Positions 51,118-59,614 of a stretch of DNA of 64,000 nt are shown piece by piece. The stretch's first letter is position 1, and the number at the start of each line of letters is the position of its first letter. A model generated the notes under the pieces. That model was not told the origin of the DNA, made no database searches, and saw nothing but the letters and a program-made list of their open reading frames with translations. This stretch comes from Brucepastera parasyntrophica (lineage in GTDB: Bacteria > Spirochaetota > Spirochaetia > Treponematales > Treponemataceae). A program made the position numbers and the translations under genes. The stretch covers positions 3,092,739 through 3,156,738 of the forward strand of contig NZ_CP084606.1 in the NCBI RefSeq assembly GCF_022376835.1, written 5' to 3'.

Positions 51118-52245
51118 TTGAAAATAGGTATAAATACTTTCGGTTGTGATCATGGCAGATCAGGCATAGGCTCTTATATTTTATCTCTGGTGCGCAATTT
51201 ACCTGCTTCTGATTTTCAGGTTGACCTTTTTGGTCCGGAACTTGACCGTTATACCTATTCTTCGGGCCTTGAGTCTGTAACATACACCGGTCTTTCTGTT
51301 TCCGACAGTCTGTTCGCCGAACATTTATGGCATTTTTTCCGGTATCCTTCATTTGTAAAAAAACAAAAGTATGACGCGGTTCTTTTTCCGGCAGGAATAA
51401 AGCTGCTTCCCCTGAATTATGTTGTCCCTTCTGTTGTTGTTATACAGGATTTTTTTTCCAATATTTCCAGAAACACCGATGATGATTTTATTTCCGGATT
51501 TCACCGGATGCAATTGAAAAAAGCGAAACTGATAATTGCCGCTAGCAATTTTATAAAAAACGATCTGGTTAATCTCCGTATCCCCGAGTCAATGATACAG
51601 GTTATTCATAATGGCATAGACACCAATCTTTTTTATCCCCGGCCCCAGATAAGCAATGAGGCCGTATTAATCCATCCGTTTTCGATCAGGCGGCCCTATA
51701 TAATTTATGCTTCGCGCGTCGCTTTTCCGGCAAAATGTCACGTGGAATTAATCAGAGGTTTTTCCATTTTCAAAAAAAATACCGGGGCTCCTCACCGCCT
51801 GGTACTTGCGGGCGCTGACGGAATCAATGCTGAAATTGTACACCGGGAGGTCCTGAAGTCTCCGGTCTCTTCCGATATACTGCTTACCGGATATTTCCCT
51901 CACCAGAATCTTCCTGAATTATATTCAGCTGCGGATGTCTGTGTTTTCCCCTCTGCGGTTGAGGGTGTCGGTCTTCCTGTTCTTGAGGCAATGGCCTGCG
52001 GCCTTCCTGTCGCCTGCGCAAACGCCGGAGCGCTTCCCGAAATGGCCGGCGACTGCGCGGTCTATTTTGACCAGAATAATCCCGAGGATATTGCCCAGGC
52101 AATAGGGCGCCTCGTTAAAACCCCCGGAGGCGAAAACGAACCGCTCCGCAATGACCTGATTAACCGCGGAATTAAATGGGTTGAAGCTTTTAACTGGAAA
52201 AAAAGCGCGCAGGGAACAATAGACTGCATTACTTCCATAATATAA
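51118..52245 (+). CDS. GT4 family glycosyltransferase
   Basis: A 375-residue glycosyltransferase. The first domain opens IGINTFGCDHGRSGIGSYI, a G-x-G-x-Y-type acceptor loop; the donor domain has VIHNGIDTNLFYPRP, PYIIYASRVAFPAKCH and FPSAVEGVGLPVLEAMACGLPVACANAGALPE (read as two strands), including the E-G-x-G-L-P-x-x-E signature of GT4. Likely mannosyl- or glucosyltransferase acting in envelope polysaccharide synthesis. The TTG at 51118 is preferred because GGAGG lies five bases upstream; a TTG at 51103 has none. Confidence 0.82.
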   Translation: MKIGINTFGCDHGRSGIGSYILSLVRNLPASDFQVDLFGPELDRYTYSSGLESVTYTGLSVSDSLFAEHLWHFFRYPSFVKKQKYDAVLFPAGIKLLPLNYVVPSVVVIQDFFSNISRNTDDDFISGFHRMQLKKAKLIIAASNFIKNDLVNLRIPESMIQVIHNGIDTNLFYPRPQISNEAVLIHPFSIRRPYIIYASRVAFPAKCHVELIRGFSIFKKNTGAPHRLVLAGADGINAEIVHREVLKSPVSSDILLTGYFPHQNLPELYSAADVCVFPSAVEGVGLPVLEAMACGLPVACANAGALPEMAGDCAVYFDQNNPEDIAQAIGRLVKTPGGENEPLRNDLINRGIKWVEAFNWKKSAQGTIDCITSII

Positions 52246-52271
52246 AAAAAGCCCCTTTAAGGGCTTTTTTT
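52244..52271. terminator. Bidirectional terminator between the glycosyltransferase and clpX
   Basis: AAAAAAAGCCC / GGGCTTTTTTT around CCTTTAA. The A and T runs on both flanks let it work for both converging genes, and it overlaps both stop codons. Confidence 0.85.
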
Positions 52272-53514
52272 ATGCTGTTTTCTGTTCAATCCGTTTTATG
52301 ATTGGTTTTTCAGTTTTTTCAACAACGTCCTTTGAAATGATGACCTTTTTGTTTCCCGGAATTGAGGGAATTTCAAACATAAGTTCCATCATAAGTTTTT
52401 CGACAATTGCCCGCAGGCCGCGCGCTCCGGTGTTCTGCCGTATCGCCTGATCGGCAATTGCGTCAATTGCGTCATCCTCAAAGATAAGCTCAACATTATC
52501 AATCGCAAGCGAAGCCTGAAACTGTTTGACAATAGCATTTTTCGGTTCGGTCAGAATATGTTTGAGGTCTTCCTTTCCAAGATCAGTGAGAGCCACTGTC
52601 ATGGGAAGCCGTCCGATGAATTCTGGGATCATTCCGAATTTTATCAGATCATCCGGGCTGAGCTGGTCAAACAGCTCGGCAAGGTTTTTTTCCTTGTGCA
52701 GTTTTATGTCAGCGCCGAAACCCATCGGGTGCTGCGCAACCCGCGCCTCGATTATTTTATCAAGGCCGACAAATGCTCCGCCGCATATAAACAGAATATT
52801 TGTTGTATCAATTTTCAGCATTTCCTGGTTGGGATGCTTGCGTCCGCCCTGGGGCGGAACGGAGGCCGTTGTTCCTTCAATTATCTTAAGGAGAGCCTGC
52901 TGGACGCCCTCACCGGAAACATCGCGCGTTATTGAAACATTTTCACCTTTGCTGGCGATCTTGTCAATTTCGTCAATATAAATGATGCCGCGCTCCGCAG
53001 CGGGAATATTTCCATTCGCATTCTGTATCAGTTTGAGCAGGATGTTTTCCACATCTTCCCCGACATAGCCGGCTTCCGTCAGTGTAGTGGCGTCCGCTAT
53101 GGCAAAGGGAACCTTCATTTTATGCGCAATTGTCCTGGCCAGAAGGGTTTTTCCCGAGCCTGTCGGTCCGATAAGAAGAACATTGGATTTTTCAATCATT
53201 ATATCTTCATCAGTATGCTTTACATTAGTGATGCGTTTGTAATGGTTGTAAATCGCGACAGCCAGGGCCTTTTTAGCCAGGTCCTGTCCGATTATATACT
53301 GGTCGAGATATTCCTTCATTTCTTTTGGTGTGGGAATTTCACCGGTAAACTGGGTCGCAATCTGGGTGTTTTCTTCGTCAAAGATGTCCTTGCAGGCATC
53401 GACGCACTGGTTGCAGATAAAAACCCCCGGGCCGCTTACCATCCTGTGTTCGGCGTCTTCGCGTTTTCCGCAAAACGAACAAACAAGGCCGCGGTCATTT
53501 CTCTGCTTTGCCAT
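52270..53514 (-). CDS. clpX: ATP-dependent protease ATPase subunit ClpX
   Basis: Unfolds substrates and feeds them to ClpP. 414 residues. N-terminal zinc domain [19 protein letters not shown]...[11 protein letters not shown]+ core with [16 protein letters not shown], pore loop [12 protein letters not shown], Walker [15 protein letters not shown]-type LDFSV region, and [10 protein letters not shown] carrying the ClpP-binding IGF-like loop. GGAGGAA precedes the ATG. It overlaps the end of clpP by 20 bp, so the pair is coupled. Third gene of tig-clpP-clpX. Confidence 0.96.
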   Translation of the reverse strand: MAKQRNDRGLVCSFCGKREDAEHRMVSGPGVFICNQCVDACKDIFDEENTQIATQFTGEIPTPKEMKEYLDQYIIGQDLAKKALAVAIYNHYKRITNVKHTDEDIMIEKSNVLLIGPTGSGKTLLARTIAHKMKVPFAIADATTLTEAGYVGEDVENILLKLIQNANGNIPAAERGIIYIDEIDKIASKGENVSITRDVSGEGVQQALLKIIEGTTASVPPQGGRKHPNQEMLKIDTTNILFICGGAFVGLDKIIEARVAQHPMGFGADIKLHKEKNLAELFDQLSPDDLIKFGMIPEFIGRLPMTVALTDLGKEDLKHILTEPKNAIVKQFQASLAIDNVELIFEDDAIDAIADQAIRQNTGARGLRAIVEKLMMELMFEIPSIPGNKKVIISKDVVEKTEKPIIKRIEQKTA

Positions 53515-54112
53515 GTTTCCTCCGCTTCATTACCTGATCGACGATGCCGTATTCAAGGGCTTCCTGCGGGGTCATGAAAAAGTCCCGTTCCATATCGGAA
53601 GCAATCTGTTCTTCGGGCTTGCCTGTATGATATGCGAAATATTCAATGGTCAGTTTTTTCAGCCTGATTATTTCACGGGCCTGGATTCCTATGTCGGAAG
53701 CCTGTCCCTGGACACCGCCCCAGGGCTGGTGAATGAGTACACGTGAAGAGGGCAGGGCCGAACGCTTGCCGGCTGTTCCGCCCGCAAGCAGAATGGCTGC
53801 CATACTTGCCGCCTGGCCGAGACAGAAAGTCTGAATATCTGAGCGGATTTGCTGCATGGTATCATAAATAGCGAGGCCGGCCGTCACGGAACCGCCCGGG
53901 CTGTTTATATACAGATTGATGTCTTTTTCAGGGTTCTGGGAATCAAGAAAAAGCAATTGCGCGACCGCCAGATCGGCGGTCACATCATTAATCTCGCCGT
54001 CAATAAAAACAATCCTGTCTTTCAGGAGACGGGAAAAAATATCATAGGAACGTTCCCCATTGCCGGTCTGTTCAACAACATAGGGAACCAGATTGCTCAT
54101 TTGTACATTCAT
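53495..54112 (-). CDS. clpP: ATP-dependent Clp protease proteolytic subunit
   Basis: The serine protease chamber of ClpXP. 205 residues with the catalytic Ser in [16 protein letters not shown], His in [11 protein letters not shown] and Asp in [19 protein letters not shown]. The [19 protein letters not shown] loop is complete. Start [14 protein letters not shown] at 54112 gives a normal length and lies one base after the tig stop codon; a longer frame extends 35 codons into tig but has no family match. Confidence 0.94.
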   Translation of the reverse strand: MNVQMSNLVPYVVEQTGNGERSYDIFSRLLKDRIVFIDGEINDVTADLAVAQLLFLDSQNPEKDINLYINSPGGSVTAGLAIYDTMQQIRSDIQTFCLGQAASMAAILLAGGTAGKRSALPSSRVLIHQPWGGVQGQASDIGIQAREIIRLKKLTIEYFAYHTGKPEEQIASDMERDFFMTPQEALEYGIVDQVMKRRKHGKAEK

Positions 54113-54113
54113 A

Positions 54114-55475
54114 TCACTGTCCATTTTTGAAGAGATCTGCAAAGGCCATTTTTTTACCTTTTGCAATAGTGCATTTTTCAAGAAGCTGTGCATACAGCCG
54201 CTGTTCTTTAATGTCATCTATAAGATACTCTTTTTTCCGGGGATCGGAATAGTGTTTTTTCACCTCATCAACGGAAATTTCCGCCCCTTCGGCAATTTTT
54301 TTGTATTCTTCTTCCACATCTTCGGGAGTTACGGTAATATCCCTGTCTTTTATGAGAAGTTCGACGACCACCCTGCTTTTGAGCATTTTTTCAGCTTCCG
54401 GACGCCATTCCTCAAGCATGCTTTCCTTTGTCTGATTGGAAGAGGTTATGATTTTTTCAAGCTGTTCCGTATCAGTCCCGAAGCGCTGCGCCAGCATGTG
54501 CCAGCGTGATTCGAGTTCGGCCGCAACCATGGATTCAGGCAGATCAAAGGTGTTTTTTTCGACAATCTGTTCCAGAAGGCTGTTCTGCTTGATTTCCTTT
54601 AATTTGTTGTCAAGCGCGGCTTCCATCCGCTTTTTGATGTCATTTTTCAGATCATCGAGGGTTTTATATTTTTCGCTTACATCCTGGGCCAGTTCATCAT
54701 CCAGTTCGGGGAGATTTTTAACCTTGAGAGCGGTCAGCGTTACCCTGATTTTTTTTGTTTTTCCGGCCAGATCCTTGTCCTCAAAGTCTTCCGGATAGGA
54801 TTTTGTCAGGTCCTTTGTCTCGCCTTTTTTCATCCCGATAATATCATCATCAAACTTGAAAATATTATAGCCGGTCCCGATGGTAAACACAAAATCCTGC
54901 CGTTCAGTTCCGGGAATAACATTTCCGCTGTCATCAAGTTCACTGTAACTGACCGTTGCGATTTCGTCTTTTTTTGCTTTTTCGTTATCTCCGCAGTCCA
55001 CAACCAGGGCATTCCGTTCCCTGATTGCTTCAAGTTCTTCCTTCATTTCCGCGTCACCGATTGCAACCTGGGGAACTTCTATTTTGAAACCGTCAAGCGT
55101 TTCGAGTTTTACTTCGGGAAATACGTCATAGGTCAGTGAGAATGTGAGGTCTTTCGCCGGGTCAAAATCCGGCGCCTCATCGAGCGAGGGCTGGGCATAG
55201 GGCAGGGGGCGTTCAAATTCATTTGCCGTCTCAAAAATTTCCCCCAGGGCCTTATCGATGATATCTCCGGCCGCGTCTCCCCTGAGCGCGTCTCCGTATT
55301 TCTGTTCAAGAATATTTATGGGAACCTTACCCTTTCTGAATCCGGGAATCTGGATTGTCTTTGCATATTTCTGAAGAAGTTCTTTATATGCCGATTCAAC
55401 GTCATCTTTAGAAATTGTTACATCGAGTTTTACACGTGATTTGTCAAGCTTGGTGATTTGCTTGGTAAGGTTCAT
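54114..55475 (-). CDS. tig: Trigger factor
   Basis: Ribosome-bound chaperone and peptidyl-prolyl isomerase for new chains. 453 residues. The N-terminal ribosome-binding domain ends [19 protein letters not shown], with the G-F-R-x-x-x-x-P signature near residue 45. An FKBP-like domain follows (residues about 155-240, [18 protein letters not shown]) and a helical C-terminal chaperone domain. The ATG at 55475 has GAGGAA four to five bases upstream and is preferred over the ATG 15 bases earlier. Followed by clpP after one base. Both tRNA genes lie upstream on the same strand. Confidence 0.93.
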   Translation of the reverse strand: MNLTKQITKLDKSRVKLDVTISKDDVESAYKELLQKYAKTIQIPGFRKGKVPINILEQKYGDALRGDAAGDIIDKALGEIFETANEFERPLPYAQPSLDEAPDFDPAKDLTFSLTYDVFPEVKLETLDGFKIEVPQVAIGDAEMKEELEAIRERNALVVDCGDNEKAKKDEIATVSYSELDDSGNVIPGTERQDFVFTIGTGYNIFKFDDDIIGMKKGETKDLTKSYPEDFEDKDLAGKTKKIRVTLTALKVKNLPELDDELAQDVSEKYKTLDDLKNDIKKRMEAALDNKLKEIKQNSLLEQIVEKNTFDLPESMVAAELESRWHMLAQRFGTDTEQLEKIITSSNQTKESMLEEWRPEAEKMLKSRVVVELLIKDRDITVTPEDVEEEYKKIAEGAEISVDEVKKHYSDPRKKEYLIDDIKEQRLYAQLLEKCTIAKGKKMAFADLFKNGQ

Positions 55476-55571
55476 ACTATTCCTCTTCATTGTTTAGATA
55501 TTCACGGCCTTTACGGCCAGGCCGGATAAAAAAAAACGATCCGGATTTTTTCCGAACCGCTTTGGAGTAAG

Positions 55572-55643
55572 AGCGGGAAACGGGAGTCGGACCCGCGACA
55601 TCCACCTTGGCAAGGTGGCGCTCTACCACTGAGCTATTCCCGC
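55572..55643 (-). tRNA. tRNA-Gly (GCC)
   Basis: Cloverleaf on the minus strand: acceptor GCGGGAA / TTCCCGC, D arm GCTCAGTGGTAGAGC, anticodon stem CCACC / GGTGG with loop TTGCCAA (anticodon GCC), and T arm GCGGG TCCGACT CCCGT. 72 bases; CCA is not encoded. Confidence 0.95.
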
Positions 55644-55673
55644 AAAATCTGCCTGTTTTACTGTGTGGAATTG

Positions 55674-55753
55674 TGCGAGAGGAGGGACTTGAACCCTCAC
55701 GCCAAGGCACCAGATCCTAAGTCTGGCGTGTCTGCCAATTCCACCACTCTCGC
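55674..55753 (-). tRNA. tRNA-Leu (TAG)
   Basis: Minus strand. Acceptor GCGAGAG / CTCTCGC, class II D arm TGGTGGAATTGGCAGACA, anticodon stem CCAGA / TCTGG with loop CTTAGGA (anticodon TAG), a variable arm GCC-TT-GGC, and T arm GAGGG TTCAAGT CCCTC. 80 bases; CCA not encoded. 30 bp upstream of tRNA-Gly. Confidence 0.93.
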
Positions 55754-55789
55754 TTACACAGTACGTGCACTCACGAGATGAGTGTCAAT

Positions 55790-55818
55790 AGTCTACATAA
55801 TATGGAACAGGATGTCAA
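55790..55818 (-). promoter_or_regulatory. Sigma70-type promoter for the tRNA-tig-clpPX transcript
   Basis: On the minus strand TTGACA (55813-55818), 17 bases, TAGACT (55790-55795), 36 bases before tRNA-Leu. A second TTGACA (55783-55788) lies between, with a poorer CGTACT 17 bases on. Confidence 0.65.
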
Positions 55819-55875
55819 CTATTATGTGTTCCGTTTCCAGATGACTGTCATCAACATTTCTGTGTTCGGAAGTAA

Positions 55876-56058
55876 AAAGTAGCTGAAAACAAAAAAAAGT
55901 CAATAGAAGGAAGTCTGAAAACAGGACGGAGGCCGGCGTGTTTTTCAGGTGTTACCGCTTTAAAAAGAAAGATTGAAGCCGCCGGATTCGGAGCGGTCCA
56001 TCTGCCCGCCCATGAATATTCTTTAATAACTTTTATGGCTTTCTGCAAAAAACTGTGA
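55876..56058 (+). pseudogene. Possible gene remnant: open frame without start codon
   Basis: An open frame of 60 codons from an upstream TAA to TGA. It reads IEGSLKTGRRPACFSG then VTALKRKIEAAGFGAVHLPA and HEYSLITFMAFCKKL, which looks protein-like (amphipathic helix followed by a strand) rather than random. No ATG, GTG or TTG start with a binding site exists, so it may be the tail of a lost gene or part of a recombination remnant. No family recognised. The rest of the 373-bp gap 55754-56126 holds the tRNA promoter and AT-rich DNA. Confidence 0.35.
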
Positions 56059-56126
56059 TATACTTACGAGTATATTTTCCAGTTAAAAGTTCCAGATAAC
56101 CCATTTGCGAGGAGATTGAGAAAATA

Positions 56127-57179
56127 ATGGCGTATATTGAGATCGATCCTGACCCAATACTCTATAATATACGCAAATTCCGGGATTTAGCCGGCCAATC
56201 CGGCCTCAGTCTGACAGCTGTTACCAAATTCTGTACCTCCGATCCGGAAATCCTTCAGATACTTGAAAAGGAAGGAATAACCTCGGTCGCCGACAGTAAT
56301 ATGCCGAATTTTCTGGCATTGCCGCCTGAACTCGCAGGAAAATTTTCCAAATCACTTATAAAAACCCGCCTGAGCGATATCCGCGCGCTGCCGGATATAC
56401 CTGAATACTTATGGCCGGACAGGCTTTTTGTTTCGGATGAAAAGCTGCTTGCCGCGGCGGCCCTTTTGCCTTCCGGACGGAAACCCGGCATAATGCTGAT
56501 TGTTGAAGTGGGCGATCTGAAAGAAGGTTTTTATCCTGATCAGCTCCCGGATATTATCGCGCGGTTTAAAACGCTTCCGATCGAGGGAGTCTCGGCAAAT
56601 TTTGCCTGCCTTTCCGGAAAAATGCCGGATGCGAAGAGCCTTGAAATTTTAAAACAATGCGCGGCCCTGATACCAGGCAATCCGGACATATCTGTCGGAG
56701 GAACTGTTGTATATCAGCTTTTGGCGGAAGGCAGGCTTTCCGCGCCTGTTTCCGAAATAAGAATAGGCGAGGGTATCTTTTTCGGCCATGATTCTTCTTC
56801 CGGAGGGTATTTGCCGGGATTCAGAACAGGCGCCTTTACTCTGTACGGTGAAATTATTGAAATCAGGGAAAAGGAAATAACCGGACCGGACGGCGGCGGT
56901 CATACGGCCCTGGGCGGTCTCCGGCAGCCGAGAAAGACGGGCAAACGCCTCTGCGCTGTCCTTGACTTCGGCGTACTCGCAGCTTCTTCCGGCGATATTG
57001 TTCCTGTTGATCCGGCTGTTGAAATAGCGGGACAGACTTTTGATTTTACTGTGGCGGACATTACTGATTCACAGCGAAAATATGCTGCCGGTGAATATGT
57101 CGGTTTTACCGCGGATTATGCCGCGGCTTCGCAGGCTCTGCTCAATACATACATAACCAGAATTATCTTAAAGGAGTAA
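56127..57179 (+). CDS. Alanine-racemase-fold PLP enzyme (ornithine/amino-acid racemase-like)
   Basis: A 350-residue fold type III PLP enzyme. The N-terminal barrel begins MAYIEIDPDPILYNIRKF and the PLP lysine is Lys34 in LTAVTKFCTSDPEIL, the position typical for the ornithine racemase/YhfX group. VEVGDLKEGFYPD, NFACLSG, VGGTVVYQLL and IRIGEGIFFG (phosphate-binding region) follow, and a C-terminal beta domain starts near residue 240. It should racemise an amino acid in the cytoplasm; the substrate is not settled. Linked by 5 bp to the sensor-permease gene. GCGAGGAGA precedes the ATG. Confidence 0.75.
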   Translation: MAYIEIDPDPILYNIRKFRDLAGQSGLSLTAVTKFCTSDPEILQILEKEGITSVADSNMPNFLALPPELAGKFSKSLIKTRLSDIRALPDIPEYLWPDRLFVSDEKLLAAAALLPSGRKPGIMLIVEVGDLKEGFYPDQLPDIIARFKTLPIEGVSANFACLSGKMPDAKSLEILKQCAALIPGNPDISVGGTVVYQLLAEGRLSAPVSEIRIGEGIFFGHDSSSGGYLPGFRTGAFTLYGEIIEIREKEITGPDGGGHTALGGLRQPRKTGKRLCAVLDFGVLAASSGDIVPVDPAVEIAGQTFDFTVADITDSQRKYAAGEYVGFTADYAAASQALLNTYITRIILKE

Positions 57180-57184
57180 TATTC

Positions 57185-59614
57185 GTGAATAATAGTAAAA
57201 CATTCTGGTCAGGTTTTGCAGGTTTCGGTCTGATCCTGCTTATTGCCTTTACCCTTAACGGCGTATTGGATATTTCAGGTTTTGAATCGACCTACCGGGA
57301 TTCGCTGGTAAGCCAATTCAGCATTCAGGGCGAGGCTGTCAAGAGCAGAATTGAAAGCGCGTTAAACCTGGGGAAAAAGCTTTATTTGCTTGACAATCAG
57401 ATTGATGAAATATTCTATGATTCTATAAAACAGGGATCCGGGATACAGCATTTTTATGTTGCTGACAGGGACGACGTTATATTGTATTCCACACGGACTG
57501 TTATGAATCAAAACCATATTCCCTTCCAGTTTCTCCGGGGAAGCGATCTTGCTGCGGGCGAAGACCGGCCTCCTTCGGAAACAGTTAAATTTCTTGATTC
57601 CTATTATATTTGCATTCCCCTGTATTCGGAGGGCAGGACCTTTGAAGGAACCCTTCTTGTTGAATTTTCCGAAAAGACAATATCCGGATACATATACAAG
57701 ACCGCGGAAACGCTGGTCAAAACAGGATTGATTTTTCTGGTCGTTACTCTGGGGCTGTATTATCTGCTTTTGCAGTTATTGCCGCAGCACCGCAGAGTTG
57801 AAACAATTGTCACTGTTATTCTGTTGCTTGGTTCCCAGCTGGTTTTTACGGTTCAGAATTATAATTTGTACAATACATCCATTACCGGAATGTTCAACAA
57901 GAATATGTCCGTTCTGGCAAAATCAATTGCGGAGGATTTTCAAAAACCGCTTGATTATAATATTAAACTTGAAGACCTCGGACGGGCGGACTCATACCTC
58001 GCAAAGCGTATGGATGGGAATCCCCAGTGCGCGGATATGTATATAACCGACATAAATCTTAATATTCTCTATGAAACGCACCGGGAAAATATACACAAAT
58101 CCGGCGAAGGTTCCGATGCGCGTCTGACCAGACAGGACCCGGACCTGACTATTATTCCCCTGACTTCCGTATTCGGCAACGGATATCTTGTTCTGCGGGT
58201 TAACCGGCCCATGATTAACAATATATTGAGGGATATGGCGCTCGATTCCGGGACTATTATTGTAGTCGCCCTCATATTCGCCTTCCTGCTTAAAGATTTC
58301 TTTGCCTTCCTGTCAGGACGGCGACATGTGAAGCAGATAAATACTGTGCGGAATGAAGAAGATGAAAAAAACAGTCTCCGGCTTATAAAGATCAGCACCT
58401 TTATTTTTATGTTCGCGGCATTTGAAACCCTTTCGTTTATTCCGATTTTTATCCAGCACATATATCTGCAGAATCCGTACAGCCTTGGTTTTTTCACGGA
58501 ACAAACTATTATCAGTCTTCCTGTCAGTTCGTACATGCTCGGTATTATGGTCGCAATGTTTATTACCCTGTTCGGCATGAAAAATCTCAGCATACGGAAC
58601 CGGTACATTATTATGACGCTGGTTTTTATTGCCGGTTCAGTTCTGACAATATTTTCTGAAAACATACCTGTCCTGATTGCCGCGCGTTTTGTCGCGGGCT
58701 TCGGATTCGGAGGAGTGCTTTTAAGTACTTCCTCGCTGGTTATTTCATATACAAATGAAAAAACACGGAGCAGGGGGTTCGGCACAAATGCCGCGGCCTT
58801 TGCCGCCGCTTCGATATGTTCCATACCGGTCGGAGGAATTATTGTCAATAAATTCGGCTATGCTGCTGGTATATGGGTATCCATTGTATTTGCTGTCCTG
58901 TTTCTTCTGTTTGTCTTTTTCTGTATTAAAAAAGACAGTGAGCCTGATGAACAAAAAGAAGCGCAGGCTGTTGTACCGGTTAATGAGAACCGCTTAACGG
59001 CGCGCAGTTTTTTACGGATACTCACATCCCGGCATGTTATCGTATATATCCTCTGTATAAATATTCCATTCCAATTGATTTATGTCGGACTGTTCCAGTT
59101 CCTGCTTCCGCTGTATATGAGCGATACGCTGGGAATGACGCAGGGAAATATAGGACGTTTTCTGAGTATTTTCAGTATTGTCAGTCTTGGCGCCGTATTT
59201 GTCAGCACACTTTCCGATTATGTTAAGAATGATAAGCTGCTGCTGTCATTCGGCTCATTATGTGTCGGCATTGTATTGATTCTGTTCGGCATGTATCCTG
59301 CAGGCGGAATTTTCCTCTTTGTCTGTGTTCTTATAGCTATGGGTGTCGATAATGTATTTATAGATGCGGTCGAAGAGGTCTATGTATCTTCTGGAAATAT
59401 CAAGGGCATATCGGAAGAAAACCTTTTACAGAGTTATAAAACAATCGAAAAAATAATTTCCGTTTTTATACCGACCGTAACAGGTCTTATTATTATGTCC
59501 GCCGGTTTTTCCGCAAGCATGCTTTTTATCGGAGTATGGTCGGCCGTCGGTGCCATAGCGTTTCTGCTATTGGGCAAAAACGGAAGATGGGGAGGAATCC
59601 GCCATGAAGCATAA
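57185..59614 (+). CDS. MFS permease fused to two extracytoplasmic sensor-like regions
   Basis: An 809-residue membrane protein of unusual build. TM1 at about 10-28 is followed by an extracytoplasmic segment (29-178) with FYVADRDDVILYSTRTVM and SYYICIPLYSEGRTFEGTLLVEF, a PAS/Cache-like beta pattern. Two further helices (179-197, 207-223) lead to a second extracytoplasmic segment (224-354) with MYITDINLNILYETHRE and GNGYLVLRVNRP, again Cache-like. TM4 (355-375) is followed by a complete 12-helix MFS permease (about 398-805), with ARFVAGFGFGGVLLSTSSL and TNEKTRSRGFGTNAAAF. GTG start with AAAGGAG upstream. Overlaps the substrate-binding lipoprotein gene by 11 bp. Transport may be gated by the sensors; this is inference. 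Confidence 0.72.
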   Translation: MNNSKTFWSGFAGFGLILLIAFTLNGVLDISGFESTYRDSLVSQFSIQGEAVKSRIESALNLGKKLYLLDNQIDEIFYDSIKQGSGIQHFYVADRDDVILYSTRTVMNQNHIPFQFLRGSDLAAGEDRPPSETVKFLDSYYICIPLYSEGRTFEGTLLVEFSEKTISGYIYKTAETLVKTGLIFLVVTLGLYYLLLQLLPQHRRVETIVTVILLLGSQLVFTVQNYNLYNTSITGMFNKNMSVLAKSIAEDFQKPLDYNIKLEDLGRADSYLAKRMDGNPQCADMYITDINLNILYETHRENIHKSGEGSDARLTRQDPDLTIIPLTSVFGNGYLVLRVNRPMINNILRDMALDSGTIIVVALIFAFLLKDFFAFLSGRRHVKQINTVRNEEDEKNSLRLIKISTFIFMFAAFETLSFIPIFIQHIYLQNPYSLGFFTEQTIISLPVSSYMLGIMVAMFITLFGMKNLSIRNRYIIMTLVFIAGSVLTIFSENIPVLIAARFVAGFGFGGVLLSTSSLVISYTNEKTRSRGFGTNAAAFAAASICSIPVGGIIVNKFGYAAGIWVSIVFAVLFLLFVFFCIKKDSEPDEQKEAQAVVPVNENRLTARSFLRILTSRHVIVYILCINIPFQLIYVGLFQFLLPLYMSDTLGMTQGNIGRFLSIFSIVSLGAVFVSTLSDYVKNDKLLLSFGSLCVGIVLILFGMYPAGGIFLFVCVLIAMGVDNVFIDAVEEVYVSSGNIKGISEENLLQSYKTIEKIISVFIPTVTGLIIMSAGFSASMLFIGVWSAVGAIAFLLLGKNGRWGGIRHEA

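Noticed and set aside
54113-54217. N-terminal extension of ClpP into tig
   Set aside because: Family similarity begins at [14 protein letters not shown], and the longer start lies within coding sequence of tig without a binding site.
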